Source: Nocardiopsis kunsanensis DSM 44524 (GTDB taxonomy: Bacteria > Actinomycetota > Actinomycetes > Streptosporangiales > Streptosporangiaceae). From it: DNA of 64,000 bases. The translations under genes were made by a program, and so were the position numbers. Positions 33,706 to 42,494 of this stretch are shown here, piece by piece (within the stretch, counting starts at the first letter, position 1; each line of letters starts with the position of its first letter). The notes under the pieces were generated by a model. It had not been told where the DNA came from, searched no databases, and saw only the letters and a program-made list of their open reading frames with translations. The DNA is taken from NCBI RefSeq assembly GCF_000340965.1, contig NZ_ANAY01000036.1:1-64000 (forward strand), given 5' to 3'.

Positions 33706-34013
33706 TGTTCCGACCTCTCGATTCCTCGGGTCTCTTTGCTCGGTATTCGTTGAGAAATCTAGGGATCGGTGTCATCACCGGACTATCTCTGCGCCTAACA
33801 CCCTTTCCTGCCTGCGGGAACAACACAGGAACCGAAAAGGGGGACGGAGATTTCCGTCACGGCCGCCGCATCAGCAACAGAACGGCGCCGCAGTGTTCCG
33901 GGCCGCCCGTTACTCGGCGATAGCGGTGTGATGGTGCCGGGATAAGCCCTCGGGGTGGATTGGTGTCCGTGACAGAGGCACGAACGCCACCGCGGAAGGG
34001 GCCGAGCGAAGGC
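33706..34013. promoter_or_regulatory. Divergent promoter region of the carrier-protein cluster
   Basis: 308 bp between the secreted-peptide gene and the first biosynthetic gene. Relatively AT-rich from 33720 to 33850. It must hold both promoters and is the likely SARP-binding region, though I could not define direct repeats with confidence. Alternative GTG starts of the next gene lie at 33963 and 33969. Confidence 0.55.
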
Positions 34014-35210
34014 ATGAGCATCCCAGGAGAGTTCGACGACCATCTCGGAGGGTTGCCCTCCCAGGTGTGGGACGGGCTGGCCGCCGGCCACCTCTACTCG
34101 ACGTCCGACTGGTTGCGCTTCTGCGCTCGAGACATCGGCGGGACCATCAGCACCGGAACGGTCCACGTCTCCGAGCCCGGCGGCGGTATCGGCGCAGCCG
34201 TGCCGGTGACGGCCGTCGTCGAGGAACCCAACGGTTTCTACCGATGGGACTCCGTGCTCAGCAGCTCCGGGTTGCCCTCACCCGGCCCGGCCGGCCTCAT
34301 GGCGGGCCAACGCCGCGGCTACCAGACACACGTGCTCACCGGGGACGGCGAAGCACTGAAACCCCCCGGTGCGGAGCGGCTCCTGGGCCGGCTGCGGGAA
34401 CTGAGCAGCGACATCGCCGGTACCGGTGTCCTGCCCGGGACACGTCCGGGCCCCGTCCCGTGCGTCGCTCCGTTCCTGACCACCGCGGACGCGCTCGCCC
34501 TGCGCGAGGCCGGGGCCCGGGCACACCCCGTGCTCTGGGCCACCGACGCCTGGATCCCGGTCGAGGCCGAGGACTGGGACGCGTGGGTCGCCACGTTCGC
34601 CTCCAAGAAACGCCGCGACAACCTCAAACGCGAGGTCCGGGAGTTCCGCAGGGCCGGCTACACGATCACCCGCGCACCGCTCTCCGAGTGCTGCGGGGCC
34701 ACGGCCGAACTCCTGGCAGCGACCCAGAAGCGGTACGGGCAGCCCTACGACCTCGACACGCTGACCGAGTCCTTCCGCAGGCAGGCCGAGGCCATGGGGG
34801 ATGCCGCACAGGTGCTGTTCTGCTCACGCGAGGACGGCCCCCCGGTCGGTTTCTGCCTCTACTACGTCCACGGCACGACCCTTTCCATCCGCGCCGTCGG
34901 GTTCGACTATCCCGAGCTGCGGCCGGGCGCCGCCGAGTACTTCAACCTCGTCTACCACGAGCCCGTGCGTATCGCCACGGAGCTCGGGCTGACGTGGATC
35001 CACCCCGGCATCGAGGCACCCGACGCCAAGGCCCGCCGGGGTGCACGCCTGAGGCCGCTGTGGACGCTCGACCTCACCGAGGACAGCGTCCAGCACGGCC
35101 ACGACGAACCCATCCGGCTCCACAACGCGCACCGCATGCGCAGTGTCGCGGAGCTGTCCCCCGTCGCGGACAAGCAGATCGAAGCCGATCTGTTCGCGCC
35201 CTTCTGCTGA
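34014..35210 (+). CDS. GNAT-fold protein, Fem/CelD-like (COG3146-type)
   Basis: 398-aa protein from the ATG at 34014; upstream in-frame GTG codons at 33963 or 33969 could add up to 17 residues. It has the long tandem-GNAT organisation of the peptidogalycan/FemX-like group, with VWDGLAAGHLYSTSDWLRF at the start, FASKKRRDNLKREVREFRRAGY in the middle and a PHP-like WIHPGIEAPDAKARRGARLRP near the end. Members transfer acyl or aminoacyl groups, some from aminoacyl-tRNA. As first gene of the carrier-protein operon it may add an amino acid or acyl group to the product; the donor cannot be read from sequence. Confidence 0.78.
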   Translation: MSIPGEFDDHLGGLPSQVWDGLAAGHLYSTSDWLRFCARDIGGTISTGTVHVSEPGGGIGAAVPVTAVVEEPNGFYRWDSVLSSSGLPSPGPAGLMAGQRRGYQTHVLTGDGEALKPPGAERLLGRLRELSSDIAGTGVLPGTRPGPVPCVAPFLTTADALALREAGARAHPVLWATDAWIPVEAEDWDAWVATFASKKRRDNLKREVREFRRAGYTITRAPLSECCGATAELLAATQKRYGQPYDLDTLTESFRRQAEAMGDAAQVLFCSREDGPPVGFCLYYVHGTTLSIRAVGFDYPELRPGAAEYFNLVYHEPVRIATELGLTWIHPGIEAPDAKARRGARLRPLWTLDLTEDSVQHGHDEPIRLHNAHRMRSVAELSPVADKQIEADLFAPFC

Positions 35211-35240
35211 TCCGGCCCGATCCCAGAAACGGAGCCACCC

Positions 35241-36530
35241 ATGGCACACCACCCTCAGGCCGTCCTGTTCATGGGCGACCTCGTCGTCCTCGCCCGCCAG
35301 GCGCGCCTGTTCACCGAGACCCGCCGACGCGGGCTGGCGGCCCTGGTCGTCGTCAGCGCGCAGACCGACATGGAACTGCTCGAACAGGCGCGCGCCGACA
35401 GAACCCACCCCCTCTCCGCGCTCACGGAGGTCGTCCAGGTCCCCGAGGCGAACGTCGCATCGGTCACCCCGGCCGTCCAGCCCCTGCTGCGCCGCTACGA
35501 CGTACAGGGCGTGATGTCGGTCGGTGAACCCTTCGTGGAACCGGCCGGCGTGCTCGCCGACACGCTCGGGCTTCCCGGCCCCGGCGCCAAGGCCGCGTCG
35601 ATCTGCCGCAACAAGCTGCTCCAGCGGTTCTCCGTCCCCGAGTTCTCCCCGTACTTCGAGGCGGTGCCCGCCAAGCAGCGTTCCGACTTCCGGCTCCCGG
35701 AGGAGCGCTTCCCGGCCGTGGTCAAGCCCGCCGGACGTTTCTACAGCTCCGGTGTTCGGTCGGTCTCGACCCACGGCGAGCTGGTCGCGGCCCTGTCGGC
35801 CGTCGAGGAGCACGAGATCGCCCTCGTCGAGGCCCGGGCCAGGGGCCGTGAGTTCTCCGTCGAGGCACTCGTGCAGGGCGACGAGGTGATCTGGTCCGGC
35901 GTCAACGCCAAGGAGAGCAACGAGGACGTCAGCGACTACTTCACCGAACTCTCGCACACGTGCCCGGCCGACCTGCCCTCCTCGGAGGAGGAAGCGCTGG
36001 TCGAGGCCAACCGCGAGGTCCTGCGGCAGGTGGGGGTCCGCGACGGCATCACCCACGCCGAGTACCGGCTCGGCGACGACGGGGGAGTGGTCCTCATGGA
36101 GGTCGCGGCCCGCCTGCCTGGCGACACGATCACGTTCCTGTGGGAGCTGGCCACCGGGCAGCCGATCGAGCCCGTGCTGCTGGACCTGGCCCTCGGTGTC
36201 CCCGCCGACTACCCGCAGCCCCGGCGGCGGTCCCGCCAGTACTTCCTGCCCCATCCGCACGGCGCGCTCGCGGACGTGACCGCCGAAGGGATCGAGGTCT
36301 CCTGGCCCACCAGGGACAACCGCTGGCCCGTGTTCGGCCCCCTGGATGCCGCTGCCCCCGCGACCGCGCACTCGGTCCTGGTCGGACGGATGCCCGGCGA
36401 CGTGCTCGGCGACCAGGTCGACTCCGGCCACCGTTCGGCGTCGCTGCTGATCGACGCGCCCCTGGACGCCGACCTCGACGCCGAGACCGAACGGGCGGCC
36501 GAACGGGTCGAGATCGTCGTCGACCCCTGA
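35241..36530 (+). CDS. ATP-grasp domain ligase
   Basis: 429-aa carboxylate-amine ligase. The N-terminal pre-ATP-grasp part (MGDLVVLARQARLFTETRRR) is followed by the ATP-grasp fold with KLLQRFSVP, FPAVVKPAGRFYSSGVRSV as the phosphate-loop region and a metal-binding stretch VVLMEVAARLPGDTIT. This is the architecture of L-amino-acid ligases and related dipeptide-forming enzymes. It lies 30 bp after the Fem-like gene and 48 bp before the carrier-protein gene. It probably forms an amide or peptide bond in the final product rather than loading the carrier, since a separate LysX-like enzyme follows. Confidence 0.85.
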   Translation: MAHHPQAVLFMGDLVVLARQARLFTETRRRGLAALVVVSAQTDMELLEQARADRTHPLSALTEVVQVPEANVASVTPAVQPLLRRYDVQGVMSVGEPFVEPAGVLADTLGLPGPGAKAASICRNKLLQRFSVPEFSPYFEAVPAKQRSDFRLPEERFPAVVKPAGRFYSSGVRSVSTHGELVAALSAVEEHEIALVEARARGREFSVEALVQGDEVIWSGVNAKESNEDVSDYFTELSHTCPADLPSSEEEALVEANREVLRQVGVRDGITHAEYRLGDDGGVVLMEVAARLPGDTITFLWELATGQPIEPVLLDLALGVPADYPQPRRRSRQYFLPHPHGALADVTAEGIEVSWPTRDNRWPVFGPLDAAAPATAHSVLVGRMPGDVLGDQVDSGHRSASLLIDAPLDADLDAETERAAERVEIVVDP

Positions 36531-36578
36531 ACTTCCCGGTACCCGCCGGGACGATCCGAGAAGAAGAGGAAAGAAACG

Positions 36579-36767
36579 ATGCCCAACACCATCACCGCTC
36601 CCCAGTGCCTGGTCTGCGAGACGGCCATCGAGCCCGAGGCCGACTGGGACAACGGCGAGATCGTCGAGTGCACCGCTTGCGGGCAGGAGCACGAGGTCGT
36701 GGGGAGCGCCCCCGGGTCGGTCCGCCTCGAGCTCGCTCCCGAGGTCGAAGAGGACTGGGGCGAGTGA
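36579..36767 (+). CDS. lysW: Amino-group carrier protein (LysW-like AmCP)
   Basis: 62-aa acidic carrier. A zinc ribbon is formed by C10-x2-C13 and C31-x2-C34. The C-terminus is EEDWGE, the LysW/AmCP signature in which the gamma-carboxyl of the last Glu (E62) forms an isopeptide bond with the alpha-amine of the substrate. This hides the amine and prevents cyclisation of semialdehyde intermediates. The ATG has GAGGAAAG upstream. It is followed 2 bases later by the LysX-like ligase. Transketolase genes in the same operon, and the lack of homoaconitase-type genes, argue for secondary metabolism rather than lysine synthesis. Confidence 0.95.
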   Translation: MPNTITAPQCLVCETAIEPEADWDNGEIVECTACGQEHEVVGSAPGSVRLELAPEVEEDWGE

Positions 36768-36769
36768 GC

Positions 36770-37666
36770 ATGTCCGCACCCGAGGTACTGCTCTCGGTCA
36801 CCATGCTGCGCCCTGAGGAGAAGCTCCTGCTGGAGGCGTTGCGCGGTCGGGGAGTGCGTGTGGACACCGCACTCCCCGCGGACCTGGCGTCATTGCTGGC
36901 GGGGCGTTCGGTCCCGCCGGCCCTCGCCCTGGTCCGCAACCTCTCACACCGCGAGGCCGTCGACGCGGCCCGCCGCCTGGAGTATCTGGGCGTGCGGGTC
37001 GTCAACAGCACGCGGGCCATCGAGGTCTGCAACGACAAGGGGCTCCAGGCGATGCTGTTCGAGAGCCACGGCGTCCCGCACCCGCGTTCCCTGCTGGCCT
37101 TCAACTTCGAGCAGGTCAGGGCGTCCGTGGCCGAGGTGGGATGGCCCGCCGTCGTCAAACCCGTGAGCGGGTCGTGGGGCCGGGGCGTCAGCCTCCTCAC
37201 CGACGGGCCGTGCGTCGACGCCTGGGTGGGTGGACGCGAGTCGGCCGACGCCGCGTCGAAGCTGTTCCCGGTCCTGGTGCAGGCCCACATCGACAAACCC
37301 GGGCACGACCTGCGTGTCGTGGTCGTCGGCAGCGAACCCGTAGTGGCCATCCGGCGTTCCTCGGACGGTTGGCGCACCAACACCCACCTGGGTGCCGAGG
37401 TCGAACGCACTGAGGTCACCCCGGAGATGGCGGGGATCTGCGAGCAGATCGTCAAGGCACTCGGCGAGGGCTTCTACGGGGTCGACCTGGCCGAGGACCG
37501 TGCTACCGGCACCCTCCAGGTGATCGAGGTCAACGCCAACCCCGAATTCGCGCACTCGTCCCGCCGACACGGCGTGGACGTGGCCGGCCTGCTGTCCGAC
37601 TACGTGTCCACCTCACCGGCCGCGTCCGAGCCGGTGACAGGTCCGAACCCGACTGGAGTGAACTGA
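36770..37666 (+). CDS. lysX: LysX-like ATP-grasp ligase loading the carrier protein
   Basis: 298-aa RimK-type ATP-grasp ligase. It contains NDKGLQAMLFESHGVPHPRSL, the ATP-grasp loop WPAVVKPVSGSWGRGVSLL, QAHIDKPGHDLRVVVVG and the metal-binding VIEVNANPEF. In the AmCP systems LysX joins the alpha-amine of glutamate or 2-aminoadipate to the carrier C-terminus. The gene lies 2 bp after the carrier gene, the normal pairing, and its stop overlaps the next start (TGATG). Substrate is probably glutamate given the transketolase genes; this is inferred. Confidence 0.92.
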   Translation: MSAPEVLLSVTMLRPEEKLLLEALRGRGVRVDTALPADLASLLAGRSVPPALALVRNLSHREAVDAARRLEYLGVRVVNSTRAIEVCNDKGLQAMLFESHGVPHPRSLLAFNFEQVRASVAEVGWPAVVKPVSGSWGRGVSLLTDGPCVDAWVGGRESADAASKLFPVLVQAHIDKPGHDLRVVVVGSEPVVAIRRSSDGWRTNTHLGAEVERTEVTPEMAGICEQIVKALGEGFYGVDLAEDRATGTLQVIEVNANPEFAHSSRRHGVDVAGLLSDYVSTSPAASEPVTGPNPTGVN

Positions 37667-38295
37667 TGGAGCTGTTCGACACGGCGATGGTCCTCACCCG
37701 GGTCATGACCTCGGGCGTCGTGATGAGTATCGAGAAGAGCGACCGCGAACTGCCCGGGCTGGAGCGGTTGCTCACCAAACGCACGAAGCGTTCGCACGCG
37801 GTGCTGGTCAACAGCCGGACCGCAGCGGTCCACGCGGCCCTGGCCGGACAGGGCATCGTCCACGGGGACCGGATTCCGGGTGGGTCCCTGAGTCCGGAGA
37901 CCCGGGCGTTCGTCAACTGGCTGGGGGTGGAGACCACCGGCACCGGCGCCCCGGCCTTCGACGAGATCGCCCTGGACGCACACGTCGCGGACAGTCTCCC
38001 CGAGCGGGCCGCCGAGGCCACCGCACCGGCGATCGTGGTGGACCTGACCGGACTCGGTTTCGGGCCGGCCGCCGCGGTCCTGACCGACGACCCGACCGTG
38101 TGGGCGCGGGCCGAACGGCTCAAGATCTTCGGGGCCCACGACCTGCGGACCATGTGGACCCAGGAGGAGTCCATGCCCGACCTGGTCCCGGGGGTGCAGT
38201 TCAACTACCGGCTCAGTCCTCTGGTCGCGGCGTGCGCGCGCATGGCGCTCATGCAGACCGCCCGGAAGAACGTCGAGACAGGAGCACGGCTGTGA
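37666..38295 (+). CDS. Half-length DegT-like protein without PLP lysine
   Basis: 209-aa protein resembling a shortened DegT/DnrJ/EryC1 aminotransferase. The start resembles the family N-terminus (SGVVMSIEKSDRELPGLE, then HAVLVNSRTAAVHAALAGQGI) and the end resembles the region after the active site (GVQFNYRLSPLVAACARMAL). The central part with the Schiff-base Lys is missing or reduced to VVDLTGLGFGPAAAVLTDD. It overlaps LysX by 1 bp and the full-length DegT gene by 4 bp, so it may form a complex with that enzyme or be a new dehydratase or scaffold. The catalytic role is unknown; it is intact and co-translated, not an obvious pseudogene. Confidence 0.7.
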   Translation: MELFDTAMVLTRVMTSGVVMSIEKSDRELPGLERLLTKRTKRSHAVLVNSRTAAVHAALAGQGIVHGDRIPGGSLSPETRAFVNWLGVETTGTGAPAFDEIALDAHVADSLPERAAEATAPAIVVDLTGLGFGPAAAVLTDDPTVWARAERLKIFGAHDLRTMWTQEESMPDLVPGVQFNYRLSPLVAACARMALMQTARKNVETGARL

Positions 38296-39611
38296 TCAGT
38301 GATTTCCCACGCGCACCGCTTCCGCTGCCGGACGAGGCCGAGGTGGACTCCGCTCTGGCGGCCCACGGAGGCCCGGCGATGGTCCCGGCCGACCGGCGCC
38401 GGACACAGTTCCCGGTGATCACGAAGGAGGACGTCTTCACGATGCTGCTGGCCCAGCGCCAGGAGCCCGAGAAGGTCGTTGCCGGCTTCACCGAGGCCTA
38501 CCGCGACTACGTCGGTGCCGGTTACGCGCTGCCGACGGCCAGTGGGACGGCGTCGTTGCACATGGCCCTGGCCGGGGCCGGGGTCCGCCCCGGGGACGAG
38601 GTCATCGTCCCGGCCTTCACTTTCATCGCCACGGCGCAGGCCGTTGTCGCGGCACACGCGGTCCCGGTCTTCGTCGACATCGATCCGCTGACCTACTGCA
38701 TGGATCCCGCTGCCGCCGAGGCTGCTGTGACCGAGCGGACGGCTGCCGTGATGCCTGTCCACGTGCACGGCCTCCCGGCCGATGTGCCGTCCCTGCGCAG
38801 ACTGGCGTCACGGCGCGGTCTGGCGCTGGTGGAGGACGCCTCCCACGCGCACTCGGCGCGGATCGGCCCGCACGTGGCCGGCTCCATCGGCGACGCGGCG
38901 GGACAGAGCTTGATGGCGGACAAGAACTTCCCGCTCGGCGGGGAGGGCGGGATGGCTTTCTTCGCCACGGAGGAGGGCTACCGCCGCGCGGTGCGTCACC
39001 TGCGCGAGCACGGGATCGACTACCGGATGTCCTGGGTCGCCGCGGCGTTCGGTTCCAGTCAGCTCGGACGGCTGCCGTACTACGACGCGGTGCGGGCCCG
39101 CAACGCCGAGCTGCTCGGGGACTCCCTGGAGCGGACCGGTCTCTTCACACCCCCGCACGTACCCGAGGGGTGGACCCACTCCTACAACATGTACCGGATC
39201 GGGCTGCGCCCCGAGGCGGTGGGTCTGGGTGACCTGGATCCGCACGCGGTCAAGGCCGCCGTGCACGAGCTCCTGGTCGCGGAGGGTGTGCCTGCACGGG
39301 AGTGGCAGAACACCCCGCTGCCCTTCCACCTGCCCTTCCGCGAACGGTCCGGGTTCGGCCGCGGGTACCCGTTCACGCTCAGCCCTGCGGGCTCTCGCGA
39401 GTACACACCCGAGGACTTCCCCAACACCCTGCGGATGCTGGACAGCACGCTCGTGCTCTGCCGTGAGCTGCGGGCGCCCGTGGAGTACGAGCGGATCCTG
39501 CGGTACCGCGACGCGTTCGCCAAGGTCGCGGCCCGCCCGGACGCCGTCCGGGATCTGGCCGCCCGGCAGGAAGTACCCCACCCCTACGAGAGGGCGGCCC
39601 GTCTTGGCTGA
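38292..39611 (+). CDS. DegT/DnrJ/EryC1/StrS family aminotransferase
   Basis: 439-aa PLP enzyme, full length. Visible parts are TASGTASLHMALAGAGVRPG, EVIVPAFTFIATAQAV, the PLP-ring Asp in LALVEDASHAH and the Schiff-base Lys in SLMADKNFPLGGEGG. It most likely aminates the keto group formed after C2 transfer on the carrier-bound chain. The GTG at 38292 overlaps the upstream stop (GTGA) and its end overlaps the reductase gene by 8 bp. The long C-terminal extension (after about residue 395) is unusual. Confidence 0.9.
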   Translation: MISDFPRAPLPLPDEAEVDSALAAHGGPAMVPADRRRTQFPVITKEDVFTMLLAQRQEPEKVVAGFTEAYRDYVGAGYALPTASGTASLHMALAGAGVRPGDEVIVPAFTFIATAQAVVAAHAVPVFVDIDPLTYCMDPAAAEAAVTERTAAVMPVHVHGLPADVPSLRRLASRRGLALVEDASHAHSARIGPHVAGSIGDAAGQSLMADKNFPLGGEGGMAFFATEEGYRRAVRHLREHGIDYRMSWVAAAFGSSQLGRLPYYDAVRARNAELLGDSLERTGLFTPPHVPEGWTHSYNMYRIGLRPEAVGLGDLDPHAVKAAVHELLVAEGVPAREWQNTPLPFHLPFRERSGFGRGYPFTLSPAGSREYTPEDFPNTLRMLDSTLVLCRELRAPVEYERILRYRDAFAKVAARPDAVRDLAARQEVPHPYERAARLG

Positions 39612-40647
39612 GTCCGCACTGAGGGTCGCCGTCGCCGGTGCCAGCGGTTACACCGGTGGAGAACTGACCCGTCTGCTCCTCGAACACCCCAACGCCGAAC
39701 CGGTCTTCCTGTCGGCCGAACGCCACGCGGGCAAGCGCCTGGGGACGGTCCATCCGGCGCTGCGCAACCATCCGGCGGCGACGGGCCTGCGGTTGGCGCC
39801 CCTCACCGAGATGCCCGAGGTCGACGTGGTCTTCTCGTGCATGCCCACCGGGACCGCGCCCGAGCTGGCACCCGCGCTGGCGAAGAACAGCGACCACTTG
39901 GTCAACCTCGCCGGGGACTTCCGGCTCGACGACACCGAGGAGGTGCGCCGCCACTACCCTGCGACCGCCGACCATCCACCACCCGGTCGGTTCGTGAACT
40001 TCGTCCCCGAGCTGGCGGACGGCGCACCCGACAGCGCCTTCGTGAGTGTGCCCGGGTGCATGGCCGTGGCGACGGTCTACGCCCTGCAACCCCTGTTCGC
40101 CGCCGCACTGGTCGACGCACGGGTGGTGGTGGACGCCAAGACGGGGTCCACCGGCGGGGGCCGGACCGGGGGCGAACACCCGGCCGAGCGCAACGGCAAC
40201 TTCCGGGTGCACAAGCTGCACGGGCACCGGCACGCCCCCGAGGTCTCCCAGGTCCTGGGGGAGACCACGGGGCAGCGTCCCGACCTCCAGTTCTCGGCGC
40301 ACAGCCTCGACACTCCGCGCGGGATCGTGGTGACCGCCTACACCCGCCTGCTTCCGGGACGCACCGCCCTGGACGTCAAACGGGCCTTCGGGCGCGCTTA
40401 CGCCCGGACCCCGTTCGTGCGGATGCGCAACAGCCCCAGGGCACCGCACGAGTTCCCCATGCTCAAGGCCGTCGTCGGCTCCAACGTGGCCGAAGTTGCC
40501 CTGTCGGTCCAGGAGGACCGCTGCGTGGTCGTGTGTGCCCTCGACAACCTCCTGAAGGGCGCCGCCGGCCAAGCCGTCCAGATCATGAACCGGACCGTCG
40601 GACTCGACGAACGTGCCGGCCTTCCCTCCACGGCGGTGTTGCCATGA
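39604..40647 (+). CDS. LysY/ArgC-type acyl-phosphate reductase
   Basis: 347-aa NADPH-dependent reductase of the N-acetyl-gamma-glutamyl-phosphate reductase family. The Rossmann motif is VAVAGASGYTGGELTRLLL, the active-site Cys is in VPGCMAVATVYAL, and the later KTGSTGGGRTGGEHPAERN and FSAHSLDTPRGI loops are as in LysY. In the AmCP pathway it reduces carrier-bound glutamyl phosphate to the semialdehyde. The TTG at 39604 has GAGAGGGCGG upstream and overlaps the aminotransferase end. It is coupled to the kinase-hydrolase gene by ATGA. Grouping with the carrier gene makes a role in arginine synthesis unlikely. Confidence 0.92.
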   Translation: MAESALRVAVAGASGYTGGELTRLLLEHPNAEPVFLSAERHAGKRLGTVHPALRNHPAATGLRLAPLTEMPEVDVVFSCMPTGTAPELAPALAKNSDHLVNLAGDFRLDDTEEVRRHYPATADHPPPGRFVNFVPELADGAPDSAFVSVPGCMAVATVYALQPLFAAALVDARVVVDAKTGSTGGGRTGGEHPAERNGNFRVHKLHGHRHAPEVSQVLGETTGQRPDLQFSAHSLDTPRGIVVTAYTRLLPGRTALDVKRAFGRAYARTPFVRMRNSPRAPHEFPMLKAVVGSNVAEVALSVQEDRCVVVCALDNLLKGAAGQAVQIMNRTVGLDERAGLPSTAVLP

Positions 40648-42494
40648 GCCCCCTGTACGTCATCAAGATCGGAAGCGCGACCCTCGAGCACGAGAGCGTC
40701 TTCGGCGAACTGGCCGAACTGGTCGCCCGCGGCGCGCGGGTGCTCGTCGTGGCCGGGGGAGCCGCAGGTATCGAGCGGCACTACCGGGAGACGGGGCGCC
40801 GGGTCCCGACCCTCTCCCTGGCCAACGGGGAGAGGGTCCGCCACTGCCCGCCCGAGGAGGTCCCGCACCTGGTCGACGCGTACGAACAGGTGACCCTGCC
40901 CCTGGTCACGGCCGGTCTGGAACACCACGGACTCACCTCGTTCGTGTCGGTGGCGGGACGGTCGGGCCTGGCCGGGGCGGACACGAACCGCCCCGTGCGG
41001 GCGCTCACACCGACCGGACGCACCCGGGTGGTGCGCGACCACCGGGTCGGTGTGCCCAACCGTGTGGACACCGCCCGGATCACGACGCTCCTCGAGGCCT
41101 TCGACGTCGTGTGCCTGTCCCCGCCGGTGGCCGACAACGCGGGCGGCGGCATGCTCAACGCCGACGCGGACGTGCTCGCGGCGGTGCTGTCCAACGCTCT
41201 GGGCGCGGACCACCTCCGGCTCGTGACCGGTACGCGCGGGCTGCTGCGCGACGCCGACGACCCCGCCTCCACCGTGCACGACCTTCACCCGGGCGAAGGA
41301 GACGCCTTCGCCCACGGGCGGATGCGGCAGAAGGTCCGAGCCGCCGAGATGGCCCTGGACGAAGGTGCGGACGTCGCGGTGACCGGCCCGCACACCATGG
41401 CGGACCCCACCGCCTGGAGCCGTTTCTGGCGATTGCCCGAACCCGGTGACGACCTGCGGCTGCTGACCCGGGCCGCCTCGATCCCCTCGGTCTCGGGGGA
41501 CGAGCACGAACTCGCCGTGTACCTGCGCACGTGGTGCCACGGACGAGGCATCGACGCACACATCGACGGGGCCGGGAACCTCGTTGCCGAACGCGGCCGC
41601 GGGGAACGCGCCCTGATGCTGCTCGGCCACATGGACACCGTGCCCCACCACTGGCCGGTGCACTGGCAGGGGGAGGAGCTCTCCGGCCGGGGCACCGTCG
41701 ACGCCAAGGGGAGCCTGGCGTGTTTCCTGGAGGTGCTCGCCTCGGCACGGGTCCCCGAGGGTACCCGGCTGACGGTCGTGGGTGCGGTGGAGGAGGAGAT
41801 CTCCACATCACGGGGCGCCTTCCACGTGCGCGACCACCAGCGGGCGGATGCGGTCGTCATCGGCGAACCCAGTGGATCGCGCACACTCACCCTCGGCTAC
41901 TTCGGGCTCTTCAAACTCGGCGTCACCGTGACCGTGCCCGCCGGCCACTCCGCCGGGGCCGACGCCCTCTCCGCACCGGACAAGCTGATCAGCACGCTGT
42001 CCGAGCTGAGGGAGGCCGTCCTGGCGCAGGCACCCGACGCCCTGAGCGCGATCATCGACGTCGGCAACTCCTCCGGCCTGGCATCGCACTCGGCCAGGGG
42101 AGTGCTCAACTTCCGCGTCCCGCCCGGGGCCGACATCGAAACGCTGCTCAAGACCGTCGTCGACCACACACCCGACGGGGTGGACGTGCAGGTCCTGCGC
42201 TCCACACCCGGCCGGTCGGGCGGGCGTACCTCACCGCCGGCCAAGGCCTTCGGTCGGTCGTTCGCGCATCTGGGGATCCGACCCCGGCACGTGGTGAAGA
42301 AGGGCACCTCCGACATGAACACACTGGCCACCACTTGGGACGGGGTTCCGATGGTCGCGTTCGGACCGGGTGACTCCTCCCTCGACCACACCGACACCGA
42401 ACGGATCGGCGCCGACGAGTACCGCCGGGCACGCGAGGTCCTGTCCCTGGCCGTGGCGAACTGGCTGGGCCGAGCGGCGGAGGAGGAGAGATGA
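40644..42494 (+). CDS. Fusion of LysZ-type amino acid kinase and M20 LysK-type hydrolase
   Basis: 616-aa single chain with two enzymes. Residues 1-265 form an amino-acid kinase domain (VIKIGSATLEHE, VVAGGAAGIERHY, NAGGGMLNADADVLAAVLSN, LVTGTRGLLRD), the type that phosphorylates the distal carboxylate of the carrier-bound substrate. Residues from about 270 form an M20 metallo-hydrolase with GHMDTVPHH, GRGTVDAKGSLACF and VEEEIST as metal and catalytic motifs, the LysK type that cleaves the product from the carrier. There is no stop or frame change between them. In known AmCP systems kinase and hydrolase are, to my knowledge, separate proteins. ATGA overlaps on both sides. Confidence 0.88.
   Translation: MSPLYVIKIGSATLEHESVFGELAELVARGARVLVVAGGAAGIERHYRETGRRVPTLSLANGERVRHCPPEEVPHLVDAYEQVTLPLVTAGLEHHGLTSFVSVAGRSGLAGADTNRPVRALTPTGRTRVVRDHRVGVPNRVDTARITTLLEAFDVVCLSPPVADNAGGGMLNADADVLAAVLSNALGADHLRLVTGTRGLLRDADDPASTVHDLHPGEGDAFAHGRMRQKVRAAEMALDEGADVAVTGPHTMADPTAWSRFWRLPEPGDDLRLLTRAASIPSVSGDEHELAVYLRTWCHGRGIDAHIDGAGNLVAERGRGERALMLLGHMDTVPHHWPVHWQGEELSGRGTVDAKGSLACFLEVLASARVPEGTRLTVVGAVEEEISTSRGAFHVRDHQRADAVVIGEPSGSRTLTLGYFGLFKLGVTVTVPAGHSAGADALSAPDKLISTLSELREAVLAQAPDALSAIIDVGNSSGLASHSARGVLNFRVPPGADIETLLKTVVDHTPDGVDVQVLRSTPGRSGGRTSPPAKAFGRSFAHLGIRPRHVVKKGTSDMNTLATTWDGVPMVAFGPGDSSLDHTDTERIGADEYRRAREVLSLAVANWLGRAAEEER

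Noticed and set aside
39837..40643. In-frame upstream extension of the kinase-hydrolase gene
   Set aside because: It is the Arg/Pro-rich shadow of the reductase gene; the ATG at 40644 overlaps the reductase stop and starts the kinase motif.
36579..42494. LysW/X/Y/Z/K-like genes as lysine or arginine primary biosynthesis
   Set aside because: The operon lacks homocitrate and homoaconitase genes and contains transketolase, ATP-grasp, Fem-like and exporter genes under a SARP, which fits secondary metabolism.
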